Shown piece after piece: positions 52,435-61,128 of a stretch of 64,000 nucleotides of DNA. The notes beneath the pieces were generated by a model. The model saw nothing but the letters and a program-made list of their open reading frames with translations, was not told where the DNA came from and made no database searches. The stretch comes from a bacterium. Lineage in GTDB: Bacteria > Sysuimicrobiota > Sysuimicrobiia > Sysuimicrobiales > Segetimicrobiaceae. Position 1 is the first letter of the stretch. Each line of letters starts with the position of its first letter. The translations under genes and the position numbers were made by a program. The stretch is from positions 62,001 through 126,000 of the forward strand of contig DATGHU010000023.1 in NCBI GenBank assembly GCA_035307765.1. Direction: 5' to 3'.

Positions 52435-52866
52435 ATGAGGCGCTGGCACTCGGAACGCGGGTTTACGATGCTCGAAATGACGGTCGTGATCGTGATCGCG
52501 ACCATCCTCATCGCCTTGAGTTACACCTCCTGGCAGGGATACACCGCGCAGCAGCGCCTCCGGTTTGGCGCCATGCAGGTGGCCACCGACCTGCGGGAAG
52601 CGGAGGAGCGGGCGAAGGCCGAGCGCGCCCAGTACACCATCATGTTTACCGGATCGTCCTCAGGGTACCGCATCCAGCGGACCAGCGGGGGGTTCACCGA
52701 GAACGCCTCGCTGCCGACGGGGGTCAGCCCGCAGGCCTCGGACACCGTGACGTTCACTCCCTTCGGACAGCCCGATGCGGCCCACACCGTTACGTTACAG
52801 AACGCGGCCGGTACCCGCACGGCATCGATCGATACCGTGGGAGGCATCACTTACCAGGGACCCTGA
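52435..52866 (+). CDS. Type IV pseudopilin, GspH/FimT-like
   Basis: 143 residues with the prepilin site MRRWHSERG before FTMLEMTVVIVIATILIAL; mature Glu5 is present. The head (TDLREAEERAKAERAQYTIMF, then beta strands) fits GspH/FimT minor pilins. GGAGGATCCC lies upstream of the ATG. Last gene of the riboswitch-controlled operon; a hairpin follows at 52892. Confidence 0.9.
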   Translation: MRRWHSERGFTMLEMTVVIVIATILIALSYTSWQGYTAQQRLRFGAMQVATDLREAEERAKAERAQYTIMFTGSSSGYRIQRTSGGFTENASLPTGVSPQASDTVTFTPFGQPDAAHTVTLQNAAGTRTASIDTVGGITYQGP

Positions 52867-52891
52867 TCAGCCGTTTCGCCTTCCGGCGTCG

Positions 52892-52928
52892 CGAGGGGCG
52901 CCCCCGTTGCTGATCGGGGCGCCCCTCG
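52892..52928 (+). terminator. Perfect 13-bp hairpin between pilin operon and rpsU
   Basis: CGAGGGGCGCCCC (52892-52904) and GGGGCGCCCCTCG (52916-52928) pair perfectly around an 11-base loop. No T-run follows. Its loop contains the -35 box of the rpsU promoter, so it could end the pilin transcript or affect the promoter. Confidence 0.6.
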
Positions 52929-52936
52929 TGTATAAT
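52907..52936 (+). promoter_or_regulatory. Promoter of rpsU
   Basis: TTGCTG at 52907-52912, an 18-base spacer and perfect TATAAT at 52931-52936. Transcription would start near 52943, about 35 bases before the rpsU start codon. Confidence 0.72.
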
Positions 52937-52977
52937 GGCTTCATTGTAATGTAGCCGCGTATGCTGGAGGTGGATTC

Positions 52978-53145
52978 TTGACCGAGGTGCGGGTCGGCAA
53001 GGATGAGACGCTGGACAGCGCCCTGCGACGGTTCAAGCGTCAGGTCAAGAGGTCCGGAATCCTCACAGACGCGAAGCGGCACGAACACTACGAGAAGCCT
53101 AGCGCAAAGCGGCGCCGCCGCGCGGCTCGACGCAAGCGATTCTAG
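52978..53145 (+). CDS. rpsU: Ribosomal protein bS21
   Basis: 55 residues beginning MTEVRVGKDETLDSALRRF, with the bS21 signature of a short acidic-start domain, then KRSGILTDAKRHEHYEKP and a strongly basic tail (KRRRRAARRKRF). It binds near the anti-Shine-Dalgarno end of 16S rRNA and helps initiation. The start is TTG at 52978 with GGAGG 7 bases upstream. It has its own promoter just upstream. Confidence 0.93.
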   Translation: MTEVRVGKDETLDSALRRFKRQVKRSGILTDAKRHEHYEKPSAKRRRRAARRKRF

Positions 53146-53280
53146 GCCTCAGGCCTCCCTCCATCTGCTCCCGGCGAAGGATCGTTCCGCTCCCGGTGGG
53201 GGCGTCGGCGCGGGCACCGGTCGAGCATGCCCGCCGGGTCCTTGCCGTTTGAGCGCGGCGGAAAGGAAAGGAGTGTAGCC

Positions 53281-53790
53281 GTGCGGCAGCCGGCCCGGAA
53301 AGTCAAACGGGCGCACAGCGCCGGCGGGGTGGTGTTCCGCCGGTCGCCGCCGGACGCCGCGGCTGAGGTGCGGATCCTGCTCCTTCAGCACGAGGCCGGC
53401 AAGTGGATGCTCCCCAAGGGCACGATTGAAACCGGCGAGACCCCCGAGGCCGTCGCCCTGCGCGAGGTGGCCGAGGAAACGGGGCTGCACAACGTCCGGA
53501 TCGTCCGCGATCTCGGCGAGGAGCGCTACCTCTTTTTTTGGAAGACCGAGGACACCTATTACGACAAGACCGTGCACTATTACCTAATGGAGTTTCTCGG
53601 CGGGGAAGAGACCTGCCCTCAGCGCGAGGAAGGGTTCGTCCGCTGCGACTGGGTATCGGTCGCGGAGGCGCTGGAGCGGATCAAGTACAAAGAGACCCGT
53701 GAGGTGGTCCGGAGGGCGGAGGTGGTCCTCTCGGCCGCGGATGTCCCGGCGGCCCCCCCGGGGGTCTATCATGGTCCCGCCTCGTCCTAA
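53281..53790 (+). CDS. Nudix hydrolase
   Basis: 169 residues. The Nudix box is complete from Gly47 to Leu69 (GTIETGE, then REVAEETGL), giving the GX5EX7REUXEEXGU pattern that binds magnesium. The N-terminal HSAGGVVFRR and LPKGTIE resemble the MutT/Ap4A hydrolase group. Substrate uncertain: diadenosine polyphosphates or oxidised nucleotides. GTG at 53281 follows AAAGGAG. Overlaps the start of the aminotransferase gene. Confidence 0.9.
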   Translation: MRQPARKVKRAHSAGGVVFRRSPPDAAAEVRILLLQHEAGKWMLPKGTIETGETPEAVALREVAEETGLHNVRIVRDLGEERYLFFWKTEDTYYDKTVHYYLMEFLGGEETCPQREEGFVRCDWVSVAEALERIKYKETREVVRRAEVVLSAADVPAAPPGVYHGPASS

Positions 53791-55105
53791 GCCCGAGTCC
53801 CCACCCGCCTTCATCTTTCCGGAGGGGGCGGCACGCGCGCAGGTGATCGCGCAGACGCTGGAAGGGTACCGTCGCTACCTCAACCCCGGACTGGCCCGGC
53901 TCTTTCAGTTTGGCGGCGTGGACACGGTCGAATGGGCGGCCGAAGGCTCTCTGGTGTGGGACATCCACGGCCGCGAGTACATCGACTGCGCATGCGGCCC
54001 GGCCATCTTCAACATCGGGCACCGCCATCCGCGGGTGCTGGCGGCGGTGCGTGATCAGCTCGATCGGATTCCGATGTCCGTCCGCACGATGCCGAGCGCC
54101 CCCCAGGCGGATCTGGCCCGTCGATTGGCGCAGCTCACCCCCGGCGACCTGCAGTACAGCTTCTTCTGCAACAGCGGGGCGGAGGCCAACGAAGGGGCGA
54201 TCAAGCTGGCCCGATTGGCGACCGGCCGGACCGGGATCGTGGCGATGGAGGAAGCATTTCACGGCAAGACCCTGGGGGCGCTGTCGGCCACCGGACGGGC
54301 CTACTACCGGGACCCCTTCCAGCCGCTCGTGCCGGGGTTCACCCATGTGCCCTTTGGGGATGCGGAGGCGGTGGAGCGGGCGGTCGGCCCGACGACCGCG
54401 GCGGTGATGCTCGAGCCGATCCAGGGGGAGGCCGGGGTGATCGTGCCTCCGTCGGGCTACCTCCGCGCGGTGCGGGAGATCTGCGACCGGCGTGGGGTGC
54501 TCTTGATCGTCGATGAGATCCAGACCGGCCTGGGCCGAACCGGCCGGTTGTTCTGCGTCGAGCACGAGGGCGTCGTCCCGGACCTCCTGACGCTGGCGAA
54601 GGCCCTCGGCGGGGGAGTGATGCCGATCGGCGCATTCATCGGCCGCCCCGCCGTCTGGGAGCGCTTGCGGCGGGATCCGTACATCCATTCCTCGACCTTC
54701 GGCGGGAACCCGCTGGCGTGCCGGGCGGCGGTCGCCACCCTCGAGGTGCTGACCGAGGAACGCCTCGCCGATCGCGCCGAGCCGCTGGGCGCGCAGTTCC
54801 TCCGCCGGCTGCGCGAGATTCAGGATCGGCACCCCCGGATTGTGAAAGAGGTCCGCGGCCGCGGCCTGATGCTCGGGGTGGAGTTCGCCCACCGCGACTA
54901 CGCCCTGATGACCTCCGCCGAGGCGGGGCACCGTGGGGTCATCACCTTCTACACGCTCAATAACCCGAACGTGATCCGCATCGCGCCCCCGCTTGTGATC
55001 ACGCCCGAATTGATCGACCGGGCCGCCGAGGGGATTGACGGAGCGGTCGCGGAGGCCGAACGCCTGCTGGGCTCGGTCGCGGCGGCCGCCGACAGCGGAT
55101 CGTGA
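53771..55105 (+). CDS. Class III PLP aminotransferase (putrescine/ornithine-type)
   Basis: 444 residues of class III aminotransferases. Motifs: NSGAEANEGAIKLAR, EPIQGEAGV, VDEIQTGLGRTG and the PLP lysine in TLAKALGGGVMPIG. The overall pattern, including FGGVDTVEWAAEG near the N-terminus, resembles putrescine and ornithine aminotransferases. A polyamine pathway is encoded at 46776-48951, so putrescine is a reasonable substrate guess. ATG at 53771 lies inside the end of the Nudix gene. The stop overlaps the alaS start. Confidence 0.88.
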   Translation: MVPPRPKPESPPAFIFPEGAARAQVIAQTLEGYRRYLNPGLARLFQFGGVDTVEWAAEGSLVWDIHGREYIDCACGPAIFNIGHRHPRVLAAVRDQLDRIPMSVRTMPSAPQADLARRLAQLTPGDLQYSFFCNSGAEANEGAIKLARLATGRTGIVAMEEAFHGKTLGALSATGRAYYRDPFQPLVPGFTHVPFGDAEAVERAVGPTTAAVMLEPIQGEAGVIVPPSGYLRAVREICDRRGVLLIVDEIQTGLGRTGRLFCVEHEGVVPDLLTLAKALGGGVMPIGAFIGRPAVWERLRRDPYIHSSTFGGNPLACRAAVATLEVLTEERLADRAEPLGAQFLRRLREIQDRHPRIVKEVRGRGLMLGVEFAHRDYALMTSAEAGHRGVITFYTLNNPNVIRIAPPLVITPELIDRAAEGIDGAVAEAERLLGSVAAAADSGS

Positions 55106-57765
55106 TGCGCGCCGACGAGGTCCGGGAGGCCTTCCTCCGCTACTTTGAGGGCCAAGGACACACCCGGGTCCCCAGCGCCTCGCTCATCCCGGCGGGGGAT
55201 CCGACGTTGCTCTTCACCAACGCCGGGATGGTCCAGTTCAAGGACGCGTTCTTGGGTTTGGAGCGTCGATCCTACCGGCGCGCCACCACCGTCCAGAAGT
55301 GTATGCGGGTCAGCGGGAAGCACAACGACCTGGAGAACGTGGGCCCGTCCCCCCGGCACCACACCTTCTTCGAGATGCTCGGCAACTTCAGCTTCGGCGA
55401 CTACTTCAAGCACGACGCCGCGCGGTTCGCCTGGGAACTGACGACCGGCGACCTGCGGATCCCCGCCGACCGCCTGGTGCCGACGGTGCTGGAAGGGGAC
55501 GACGAGGCGGCGGCGGCGTGGGCCGCGCTCGGCGTCCCGCGGGAACGGATCGTGGCGATGGGGGAGGCGACGAACTTTTGGATGATGGGCGACGTGGGAC
55601 CCTGCGGCCCCACGAGCGAGCTGCACTACGACTGGGGTCCCGCGGCGTGCACCTGCGGCCGGCCCGACTGCGGCGTCGCCCTCGACAACGGGTGCGGTCG
55701 ATGGTTGGAGTTCTGGAACCTGGTGTTCATGCAGTTCGACCAGGCGGCCGACGGGACGCGGACGCCGCTGCCGCAGCCGGGGGTCGACACGGGGATGGGG
55801 CTGGAGCGGATCGTGTCGATCATCCAGGGGGTCCGGAGCAACTACGACACCGATCTGTTCCTGCCGCTCCTGGACGGCATTCAGCGGTTGCTCGCCCACA
55901 CGGACGCGGAACGCGCCGCCCAGGCCGTGGCGTACCGGGTCCTCGCCGACCACGGCCGCGCGATGACGTTCCTCGTCGCCGACGGCGTCGTCCCCGACAA
56001 CGAAGGCCGGGGCTACGTCCTGCGCATGATCATGCGCCGCGCCATCCGGTTCGCCAGGCGGGCCGGAGCCTCCGGCTCGTTCCTGGGGGGGCTGGCCGAT
56101 CTCGTCATCGCGACGATGCGCGGGGCCTATCCGGAACTCGTGGGCCACGCCCCCTTTATCCGCGAGGCGCTGACCGCCGAGGAGGATCGGTTCCAGCAGA
56201 CCTTGGACGCGGGTCTGGGCCGGCTCGATGACCTGATCGCGGACACCCGGCGCCGGGGCGCGGCCGTCCTCCCGGGAGCGGAGGTCTTTCGGCTGTACGA
56301 TACCTACGGCTTCCCGCCCGATCTCACCCGCGATGTTGCGCGCGAGCAGGGGATCGAGATCGACGAGGCCGGATTCACCGCCGAACGGGCCCGGCAGCAG
56401 GAACGCTCGCGCGCCTCGCCGGCGTTCCAGTCCGATGGGACCGAGCGCGCCGCCTACGCGGCGTTGCGGGACGGGGGCGCCGCAAGTGAGTTTCTCGGGT
56501 ACGACGCGCTCGGTGCGGCAGGGCGGGTGCTGGCCCTCCTCCGCGCCGGCGCCCGCGTTCCCGCCGCCGGGGCAGGGGAGGCCGTGGAGGTGGTCTGCGA
56601 TCGGACCCCCTTCTACCCCGAGTCCGGCGGGCAGGTGGGCGACGCCGGCGAGATCCGCACGCCGCGCGGCGTGGTGGAGGTGACGGACACGCAGCGTCCG
56701 GTTCCGGGGCTCGTGGTCCACCACGGCCGGGTGGTTCGCGGGGAGGTGAAGGAGGGGGAGACCGCAGAGCTCCGTGTGGACGCCCGCCGCCGTCACGACA
56801 TCATGCGCAACCATACCGCCACCCACCTCCTGCACCGCGCCCTGCGAGAGATCCTGGGCGAGCATGCCCGCCAGGCCGGATCGCTGGTCGCCCCCGACCG
56901 CCTGCGGTTCGACTTCCTCCACCTCCGGCCGGTGTCCCCCGCGGAGCGCGAGCGGGTCGAGGCGCGGGTCAACGAGCAGGTGCTCGCGGCCCTCCCGGTC
57001 CGGACGGACGTGATGGCCTACCGGGAGGCGGTGGCGACCGGGGCGATGGCCCTCTTCAATGAAAAGTACGGGGATCGGGTGCGGGTGGTGAGCATCGACG
57101 GCTACAGCCGGGAGTTGTGCGGGGGCACGCACGTCGGCACCACCGCGGAGATCGGCCTGTTCTTGATCGCGTCGGAGTCATCGGTGGGCAGCGGGGTCCG
57201 CCGCATCGAGGCCCTGACGGGCCGCGCGGCGGCGGCGCGGGCACACGGGGATCAGGAGATGCTCCGGGCCGCGGCCGAGGCGTTGCGGGTGGCGGTGCCG
57301 GAAGTCCCGGAGCGGGTCCGGCACCTCATCGACCGCGTCCGCACCCTGGAGCACGAGGCCCAATCGACTCACGCCCGAGCGACGGTGCCGGACCTCGAGA
57401 CGCTGGTGCGGGACGCCCCACAGGTCCAGGGCGTCGCCGTAGTGGGGCTCGCCAGCCGGGGAGCGGATCAGGCGGCGCTGCGCTCGCTCGGCGATCGCGT
57501 CAAGGCACGGCTGCGTGCCGGGGTGGTCGTGGCGGCGTCCGCCGGGGCCGACCGGGTCGATGTCGTGGTGATGGCGACCCCCGACGCGGTGGCGCGCGGC
57601 GCTCAGGCCGGCAGGGTGATGGCGGTGCTCAACCGGCGGCTGGGGACCCGTGGCGGCGGACGTCCCGAACTGGCCCAGGGAGGCGGAGGGGATCCTGCCG
57701 CCCTCGACGCGGTGATGGCGGACCTGCCGGCCGTCGTGCGCGAGGCGCTGGTGGCCGGGGGGTAG
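55105..57765 (+). CDS. alaS: Alanyl-tRNA synthetase
   Basis: 886 residues, complete bacterial AlaRS: class II catalytic core at the N-terminus (FTNAGMVQFKDAFLG, MRVSGKHNDLENVG, GMGLERIVSIIQG), editing domain with HTATHLLH and the CGGTHV zinc site, and a C-Ala domain with a Gly-rich end. It charges tRNA-Ala; a tRNA-Ala gene is at 28914. ATG at 55105 overlaps the aminotransferase stop; GTG 55102 is an alternative. Followed by ruvX after 7 bases, a common arrangement. Confidence 0.97.
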   Translation: MRADEVREAFLRYFEGQGHTRVPSASLIPAGDPTLLFTNAGMVQFKDAFLGLERRSYRRATTVQKCMRVSGKHNDLENVGPSPRHHTFFEMLGNFSFGDYFKHDAARFAWELTTGDLRIPADRLVPTVLEGDDEAAAAWAALGVPRERIVAMGEATNFWMMGDVGPCGPTSELHYDWGPAACTCGRPDCGVALDNGCGRWLEFWNLVFMQFDQAADGTRTPLPQPGVDTGMGLERIVSIIQGVRSNYDTDLFLPLLDGIQRLLAHTDAERAAQAVAYRVLADHGRAMTFLVADGVVPDNEGRGYVLRMIMRRAIRFARRAGASGSFLGGLADLVIATMRGAYPELVGHAPFIREALTAEEDRFQQTLDAGLGRLDDLIADTRRRGAAVLPGAEVFRLYDTYGFPPDLTRDVAREQGIEIDEAGFTAERARQQERSRASPAFQSDGTERAAYAALRDGGAASEFLGYDALGAAGRVLALLRAGARVPAAGAGEAVEVVCDRTPFYPESGGQVGDAGEIRTPRGVVEVTDTQRPVPGLVVHHGRVVRGEVKEGETAELRVDARRRHDIMRNHTATHLLHRALREILGEHARQAGSLVAPDRLRFDFLHLRPVSPAERERVEARVNEQVLAALPVRTDVMAYREAVATGAMALFNEKYGDRVRVVSIDGYSRELCGGTHVGTTAEIGLFLIASESSVGSGVRRIEALTGRAAAARAHGDQEMLRAAAEALRVAVPEVPERVRHLIDRVRTLEHEAQSTHARATVPDLETLVRDAPQVQGVAVVGLASRGADQAALRSLGDRVKARLRAGVVVAASAGADRVDVVVMATPDAVARGAQAGRVMAVLNRRLGTRGGGRPELAQGGGGDPAALDAVMADLPAVVREALVAGG

Positions 57766-57772
57766 ACCGCCG

Positions 57773-58279
57773 ATGAGCCGGGTGCTGGGGCTGGATTTGG
57801 GAACGCGCCGGATCGGGGTGGCGCTCAGCGACCCCACCGGAACCGTGGCGGCCCCGCTGCAGACGATCGCGCACGCGGCGCTGCACAAGGACCTGGCGGA
57901 GGCCGCGGCCCTGGCCAGGGCCTACGCCGTGGACCGCATCGTCATCGGATGGCCGCGCAACATGGACGGCAGCGTCGGCCCCGCGGCGCGCCGGGCGGAG
58001 GCGTTTGCTCGGGCGCTCCGCCGGCTGGTCGGAGTCCCCGTCGATCTCTGGGATGAGCGTCTGTCGACGGCCGCCGCGGAACGGGCGCTGATCGAGTCGA
58101 ACGCCCGGCGCGACCACCGGCGCGCGGTACGAGACCGGGTTGCGGCGGCGTTGATCGTCCAGGCCTACCTCGAGGCCCGGCCGTGGGAGAAGGAGAAGGC
58201 GACGGCTCTTCCCACCCCCGAACGCTCGGAAGGGCGGCGGGGGTCCGGGGTCGGTCCCGCCGACGAGCCCGCTAGCTGA
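57773..58279 (+). CDS. ruvX: Holliday junction resolvase-like RuvX/YqgF
   Basis: 168 residues. RNase H-like motifs GLDLGTRRIGVALSD, VIGWPRNMDGSVG and DERLSTAAAERAL are those of the YqgF family, which acts in 16S rRNA end processing. The C-terminal 30 residues (after YLEARPW) are an extra Arg/Glu/Pro-rich tail. The stop overlaps by 8 bases the end of the convergent coiled-coil gene. Confidence 0.92.
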   Translation: MSRVLGLDLGTRRIGVALSDPTGTVAAPLQTIAHAALHKDLAEAAALARAYAVDRIVIGWPRNMDGSVGPAARRAEAFARALRRLVGVPVDLWDERLSTAAAERALIESNARRDHRRAVRDRVAAALIVQAYLEARPWEKEKATALPTPERSEGRRGSGVGPADEPAS

Positions 58280-59774
58280 CGACCGGACGCGGGGTGCTGG
58301 TTCCGATCCGCAGGGTGAGGCGTTCCTCGGTCGACTCGACGACTTCGAGCGGAAACCCATCGATCATCCTGCCGTCGATGCTGCCGATGGCCAACCCCTC
58401 GGTGACGAGCTCGATGACCGCTTTTGATCCGGCGTACGAACGCAGTTTGACGCTGGCGACCCCTTTGATCTGGGAGAGCGCCGCCATAAACTTCGTCGCC
58501 TGCAGGAACGAATGGATCGGACTGACCACGATTTCCCCGTGGTGTTGTGGCAGCGGATCGCGGACGCCCCCCGCGTCCGTCTCGGGCGCCGGCGTCTCCT
58601 CGGCGCCGGCGGAAGGCTGGTCGACCTGGTCGGGCAATTCGGAGAGCGCCTCCAGCGGTTCGATCTCCGGCTCGGGCCCGACGTCGCCCCGGAGCCCTCG
58701 CATCAGGCGGTTGAGCACGGGGAGGGTCTCGCGTTGCAGTTCCAACCGAAGGCGCGTCAGCGCCTGCAGCGATTCCATCTGCTTCTTGACCAGCGTCTCC
58801 AGGCCCCGCGAGACTCCTTCGCGATCGACGATGAAGGTTTCGAGCTTGGCGGCGATGCCGGCCACGTACTGTTCGGCGCTCTTCTTCACCTCATCCACTT
58901 CATGATTGGTCTCTTCGACGAGGCGGTCGGACTCGACACGCAGCCGAGCCAGCTGTTCCGCCGCGGCGTGCTCGGCGGCCTGCAGCTGTTCCTGGGCCGA
59001 GGCACGCGCGCGGGCCAGGGCATCCTCGGCGGCGGCGCGGGCGGCCCGGGCGATCTCCTCCGCCTCCGCCTTCGCCGCGGCGGTCGTCCGCTCGGCGGCC
59101 TGCAATTGTTCCTGGGCCGAGGCGCGCGCGCGGGCCAGGGCGTCCTCGGCGGCGGCGCGGGCGGCCCGAGCGGTCTCCTCCGCCTCCGCCTTCGCCGCGG
59201 CGGTCGTCCGCTCGGCGGCCTGCAATTGTTCCTGGGCCGAGGCGCGGGCGCGGGCCAGGGCGTCCTCGGCGGCGGCGCGGGCGGCCTGAGCGATCTCCTC
59301 CGCCTCCGCCTTCGCCGCGGCGGTCACCCGCTCGGCGGCGTGTGCCTGCGCCTCCGCGGATTCACGCGCGTGCCGGAGCGTCTCCGCTGCGGCCGTGCGT
59401 GCCGACTGTGCGGTCTCTTCCGCGGCCGCCTTGGCTGCGGCCATGGTCTGCGCGGCGGCGGCCTTCGCCGCGACCGCCGTTTCCTCGGCCGCGGCTCTCG
59501 CGGACTGAATGATCTGCTCGGTCGCGCGCTCGGCGTCCGCGAGCGCGCGGGCGATCACCCCTTCCTGCTCTTGATACACGACGATCATCTGCTGCGCGTC
59601 GGCGGCCTGCTGTTGCAGCTGTTGCACTTTGGCGGTGGCTTCCTTGAGGGAGGTCTGGGCGGCCCCGGCCTGCCGCTGGAGTTCCTGGGCTTTGGCCGCC
59701 GCCTCACGGATCGACGTCTGAAGCACGTCGCGGCTGCGGGCGGCATTGCTCGGTCCGTTCTGCGGTGTTCCCAT
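58272..59774 (-). CDS. Long Ala/Glu coiled-coil protein with three 40-residue repeats
   Basis: 500 residues. About residues 20-320 form a nearly continuous Ala/Glu/Lys/Gln-rich coiled coil. Three tandem 40-residue units (of the type ERTTAAAKAEAEEIARAARA) occupy about residues 145-265. A hydrophilic linker (about 350-415) leads to a C-terminal alpha/beta domain of about 85 residues (GEIVVSPIHSFLQATKF, KGVASVKLRSYAG). The layout is reminiscent of DivIVA-like or polar scaffold proteins, but no firm family is recognised. GAGGAGG precedes the ATG. It is oriented against ruvX and away from the sigma-factor operon. Confidence 0.75.
   Translation of the reverse strand: MGTPQNGPSNAARSRDVLQTSIREAAAKAQELQRQAGAAQTSLKEATAKVQQLQQQAADAQQMIVVYQEQEGVIARALADAERATEQIIQSARAAAEETAVAAKAAAAQTMAAAKAAAEETAQSARTAAAETLRHARESAEAQAHAAERVTAAAKAEAEEIAQAARAAAEDALARARASAQEQLQAAERTTAAAKAEAEETARAARAAAEDALARARASAQEQLQAAERTTAAAKAEAEEIARAARAAAEDALARARASAQEQLQAAEHAAAEQLARLRVESDRLVEETNHEVDEVKKSAEQYVAGIAAKLETFIVDREGVSRGLETLVKKQMESLQALTRLRLELQRETLPVLNRLMRGLRGDVGPEPEIEPLEALSELPDQVDQPSAGAEETPAPETDAGGVRDPLPQHHGEIVVSPIHSFLQATKFMAALSQIKGVASVKLRSYAGSKAVIELVTEGLAIGSIDGRMIDGFPLEVVESTEERLTLRIGTSTPRPVVS
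58981..59340 (-). repeat. Three tandem 120-bp repeats in coiled-coil gene
   Basis: Units at 58981-59100, 59101-59220 and 59221-59340 have a period of exactly 120 bases. The first two differ at only a few positions; the third diverges near its end. Each encodes 40 residues, keeping the reading frame and heptad phase approximately. Confidence 0.9.
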
Positions 59775-59819
59775 CCCCGCAACCTCCTCAACCCGGTCCG
59801 GCTTCGGGCATCTTCCTAA

Positions 59820-59848
59820 ATAATTGCACGCGCCAAAGTAAGGCCCAA
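59820..59848 (-). promoter_or_regulatory. Probable promoter of coiled-coil gene
   Basis: On the minus strand TTGGGC (59848-59843), a 17-base spacer and AATTAT (59825-59820) precede the gene start by about 45 bases. Confidence 0.45.
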
Positions 59849-59990
59849 CCGGTGCGGCGCCTATAGTCTCCTATGCCCACAACATCCCCCGGATAGACGC
59901 AATTCCACGGCAGTCGGGGGAGAGGTTTGGGGAGATTTACGCGGGGTTGGAAACCTGCACGGATCATCCCTCCAGGCTTCGGGGAATTCC

Positions 59991-60018
59991 TTGACAACCA
60001 ACACGCCGTGTGTTTAAC
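59991..60018 (+). promoter_or_regulatory. Promoter of second riboswitch operon
   Basis: Perfect TTGACA at 59991-59996 with TTTAAC at 60013-60018 (16-base spacer). Transcription would begin about 40 bases before the riboswitch aptamer. Confidence 0.6.
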
Positions 60019-60066
60019 TCACAGTGCTGTCGCACTGATCGTAAAGAGTTTGACGAGCGGTTTATC

Positions 60067-60161
60067 GCTCCGTACAAGGGCAAACCCAGAGAGATCTGGG
60101 GGCGCAAAACCACGGGACAGGCCAGCGAAGAGCTGGCAAGTCAGCCGGGTTGCCGGAGAGC
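60067..60161 (+). promoter_or_regulatory. Cyclic-di-GMP-I (GEMM-I) riboswitch aptamer, sigma/LC7/PilB operon
   Basis: Core elements: GGCAAACC (60079-60086), stem CCCAGA/TCTGGG with GNRA tetraloop GAGA (60091-60094), GGCGCAAAACCACGGG (60101-60116) and GTCAGCCGGGTTGCC (60140-60154), with GCTCC (60067-60071) pairing to the GGAG-AGC segment near 60155-60161. The same modules and order as at 49120. It lies in the leader of a gene for an alternative sigma factor, followed by MerR, two LC7 proteins and a PilB-like ATPase. Confidence 0.9.
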
Positions 60162-60168
60162 AACTGGA

Positions 60169-60210
60169 GACCTCCCGTGGCACGTGTCTGGCGGGAGGTC
60201 GTTGTATTTC
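60169..60210 (+). terminator. Expression-platform hairpin of second riboswitch
   Basis: GACCTCCCG (60169-60177) pairs with CGGGAGGTC (60192-60200), nine bp with a 14-base loop, followed by GTTGTATTTC. Likely an intrinsic terminator switched by the aptamer, as at 49221. Confidence 0.7.
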
Positions 60211-60270
60211 ATCGCCCCCTCCCGCCCTTTTATCGGTGTGGATCTGGCATTCATCAGAGGGAGGGGGACG

Positions 60271-61128
60271 ATGGTCAGCACCAGAACGGCTCGCGTAGCC
60301 GCGGTCGTAAAGGACCCCCGCACGGATGCTCCCCACGATCCAGACCCCGATCAGCTACTGTTGCTCGAAAAGTTTCGACGGTACCGCCGCACCGAAGACA
60401 CGGCCCTCCAACAGGAGCTGGTGTGCCACTACCTCCCCCTGGCGAAACGGATCGCGCGGCGGTACGTGCGCGTCGGGGTCCCGCTCGATGATCTCACCCA
60501 GATCGGCACCATCGGGTTGATGAATGCCGTGAGCTCCTTTGACCCCGCGCGCGGGGTCAAGTTTGAGGCGTACGCGTATCATCACATCGCCGGCGAGATC
60601 CGCCATTATCTCCGGGACTCGGTGGAGCCGGTCCGCGCTCCGCGTTGGGTGCGTAAGCTGTACGGCGAGCTGACCCAAGCGGTCGCCGAGCTGCGGCAGT
60701 CGTTGGGCCGGACGCCGACGCTCGCGGAGATCGCCGCGCGCATGAACCTGACGGAGACGGGCGTGCTCGAGATCCTGCGCGCGCACAACCGGTCGCGGGT
60801 GCACTCGATCAGCGAGCTCGTGGACCGCCAGGAGACGCAGCGCGATATGATCGCCCACCAGCGCTACATCTCGTTCCAGCTGCCGGTGGAAGATCGGATC
60901 ATCCTCCTGAAGGCGGTGGAGCGCCTGGCCGATCTGCAGCGGAAAGTCGTCTACTACCTGTTCTACCAGGACCTCACGCAGAGCGAGGTGGCAAAACGGT
61001 TGGGGGTCTCTCAGCGGCACGTCTCGCGCGTTCTCGCCGCGGCGCTGAAGCGCTTGGCCACCCATCTCAAAACGAGTGAAGTCGACCACGCCATGGAACC
61101 GGCGCCCGAGGAGGTACGACAGCCGTGA
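60271..61128 (+). CDS. Alternative sigma factor (group 3, SigF/SigB/FliA-like)
   Basis: 285 residues with sigma regions 2 (LAKRIARRYVRVGVPLDDLTQIG), 3 (LGRTPTLAEIAARMNLTE) and 4 (LTQSEVAKRLGVSQRHVSRVL). Region 1.1 is absent. The N-terminal 40 residues are extra and unstructured. This resembles stress/sporulation or flagellar-type sigma factors of group 3. A cyclic-di-GMP riboswitch in its leader makes its level respond to that messenger, and the following genes (MerR, LC7, PilB) suggest a motility programme. ATG at 60271 follows GAGGGAGGGGG. Confidence 0.9.
   Translation: MVSTRTARVAAVVKDPRTDAPHDPDPDQLLLLEKFRRYRRTEDTALQQELVCHYLPLAKRIARRYVRVGVPLDDLTQIGTIGLMNAVSSFDPARGVKFEAYAYHHIAGEIRHYLRDSVEPVRAPRWVRKLYGELTQAVAELRQSLGRTPTLAEIAARMNLTETGVLEILRAHNRSRVHSISELVDRQETQRDMIAHQRYISFQLPVEDRIILLKAVERLADLQRKVVYYLFYQDLTQSEVAKRLGVSQRHVSRVLAAALKRLATHLKTSEVDHAMEPAPEEVRQP

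Noticed and set aside
50390-52438. Second frames inside the large pilus-associated gene
   Set aside because: They shadow the DUF4900-type gene, are Arg-rich and lack ribosome-binding sites.
58981-59340. Regular repeats considered as CRISPR
   Set aside because: The units are contiguous 120-bp in-frame coding repeats without spacers.
60050-60078. TTGACG-N17-TACAAG resembling a promoter
   Set aside because: It lies inside the riboswitch aptamer; a promoter there would make an RNA lacking the first half of the aptamer.
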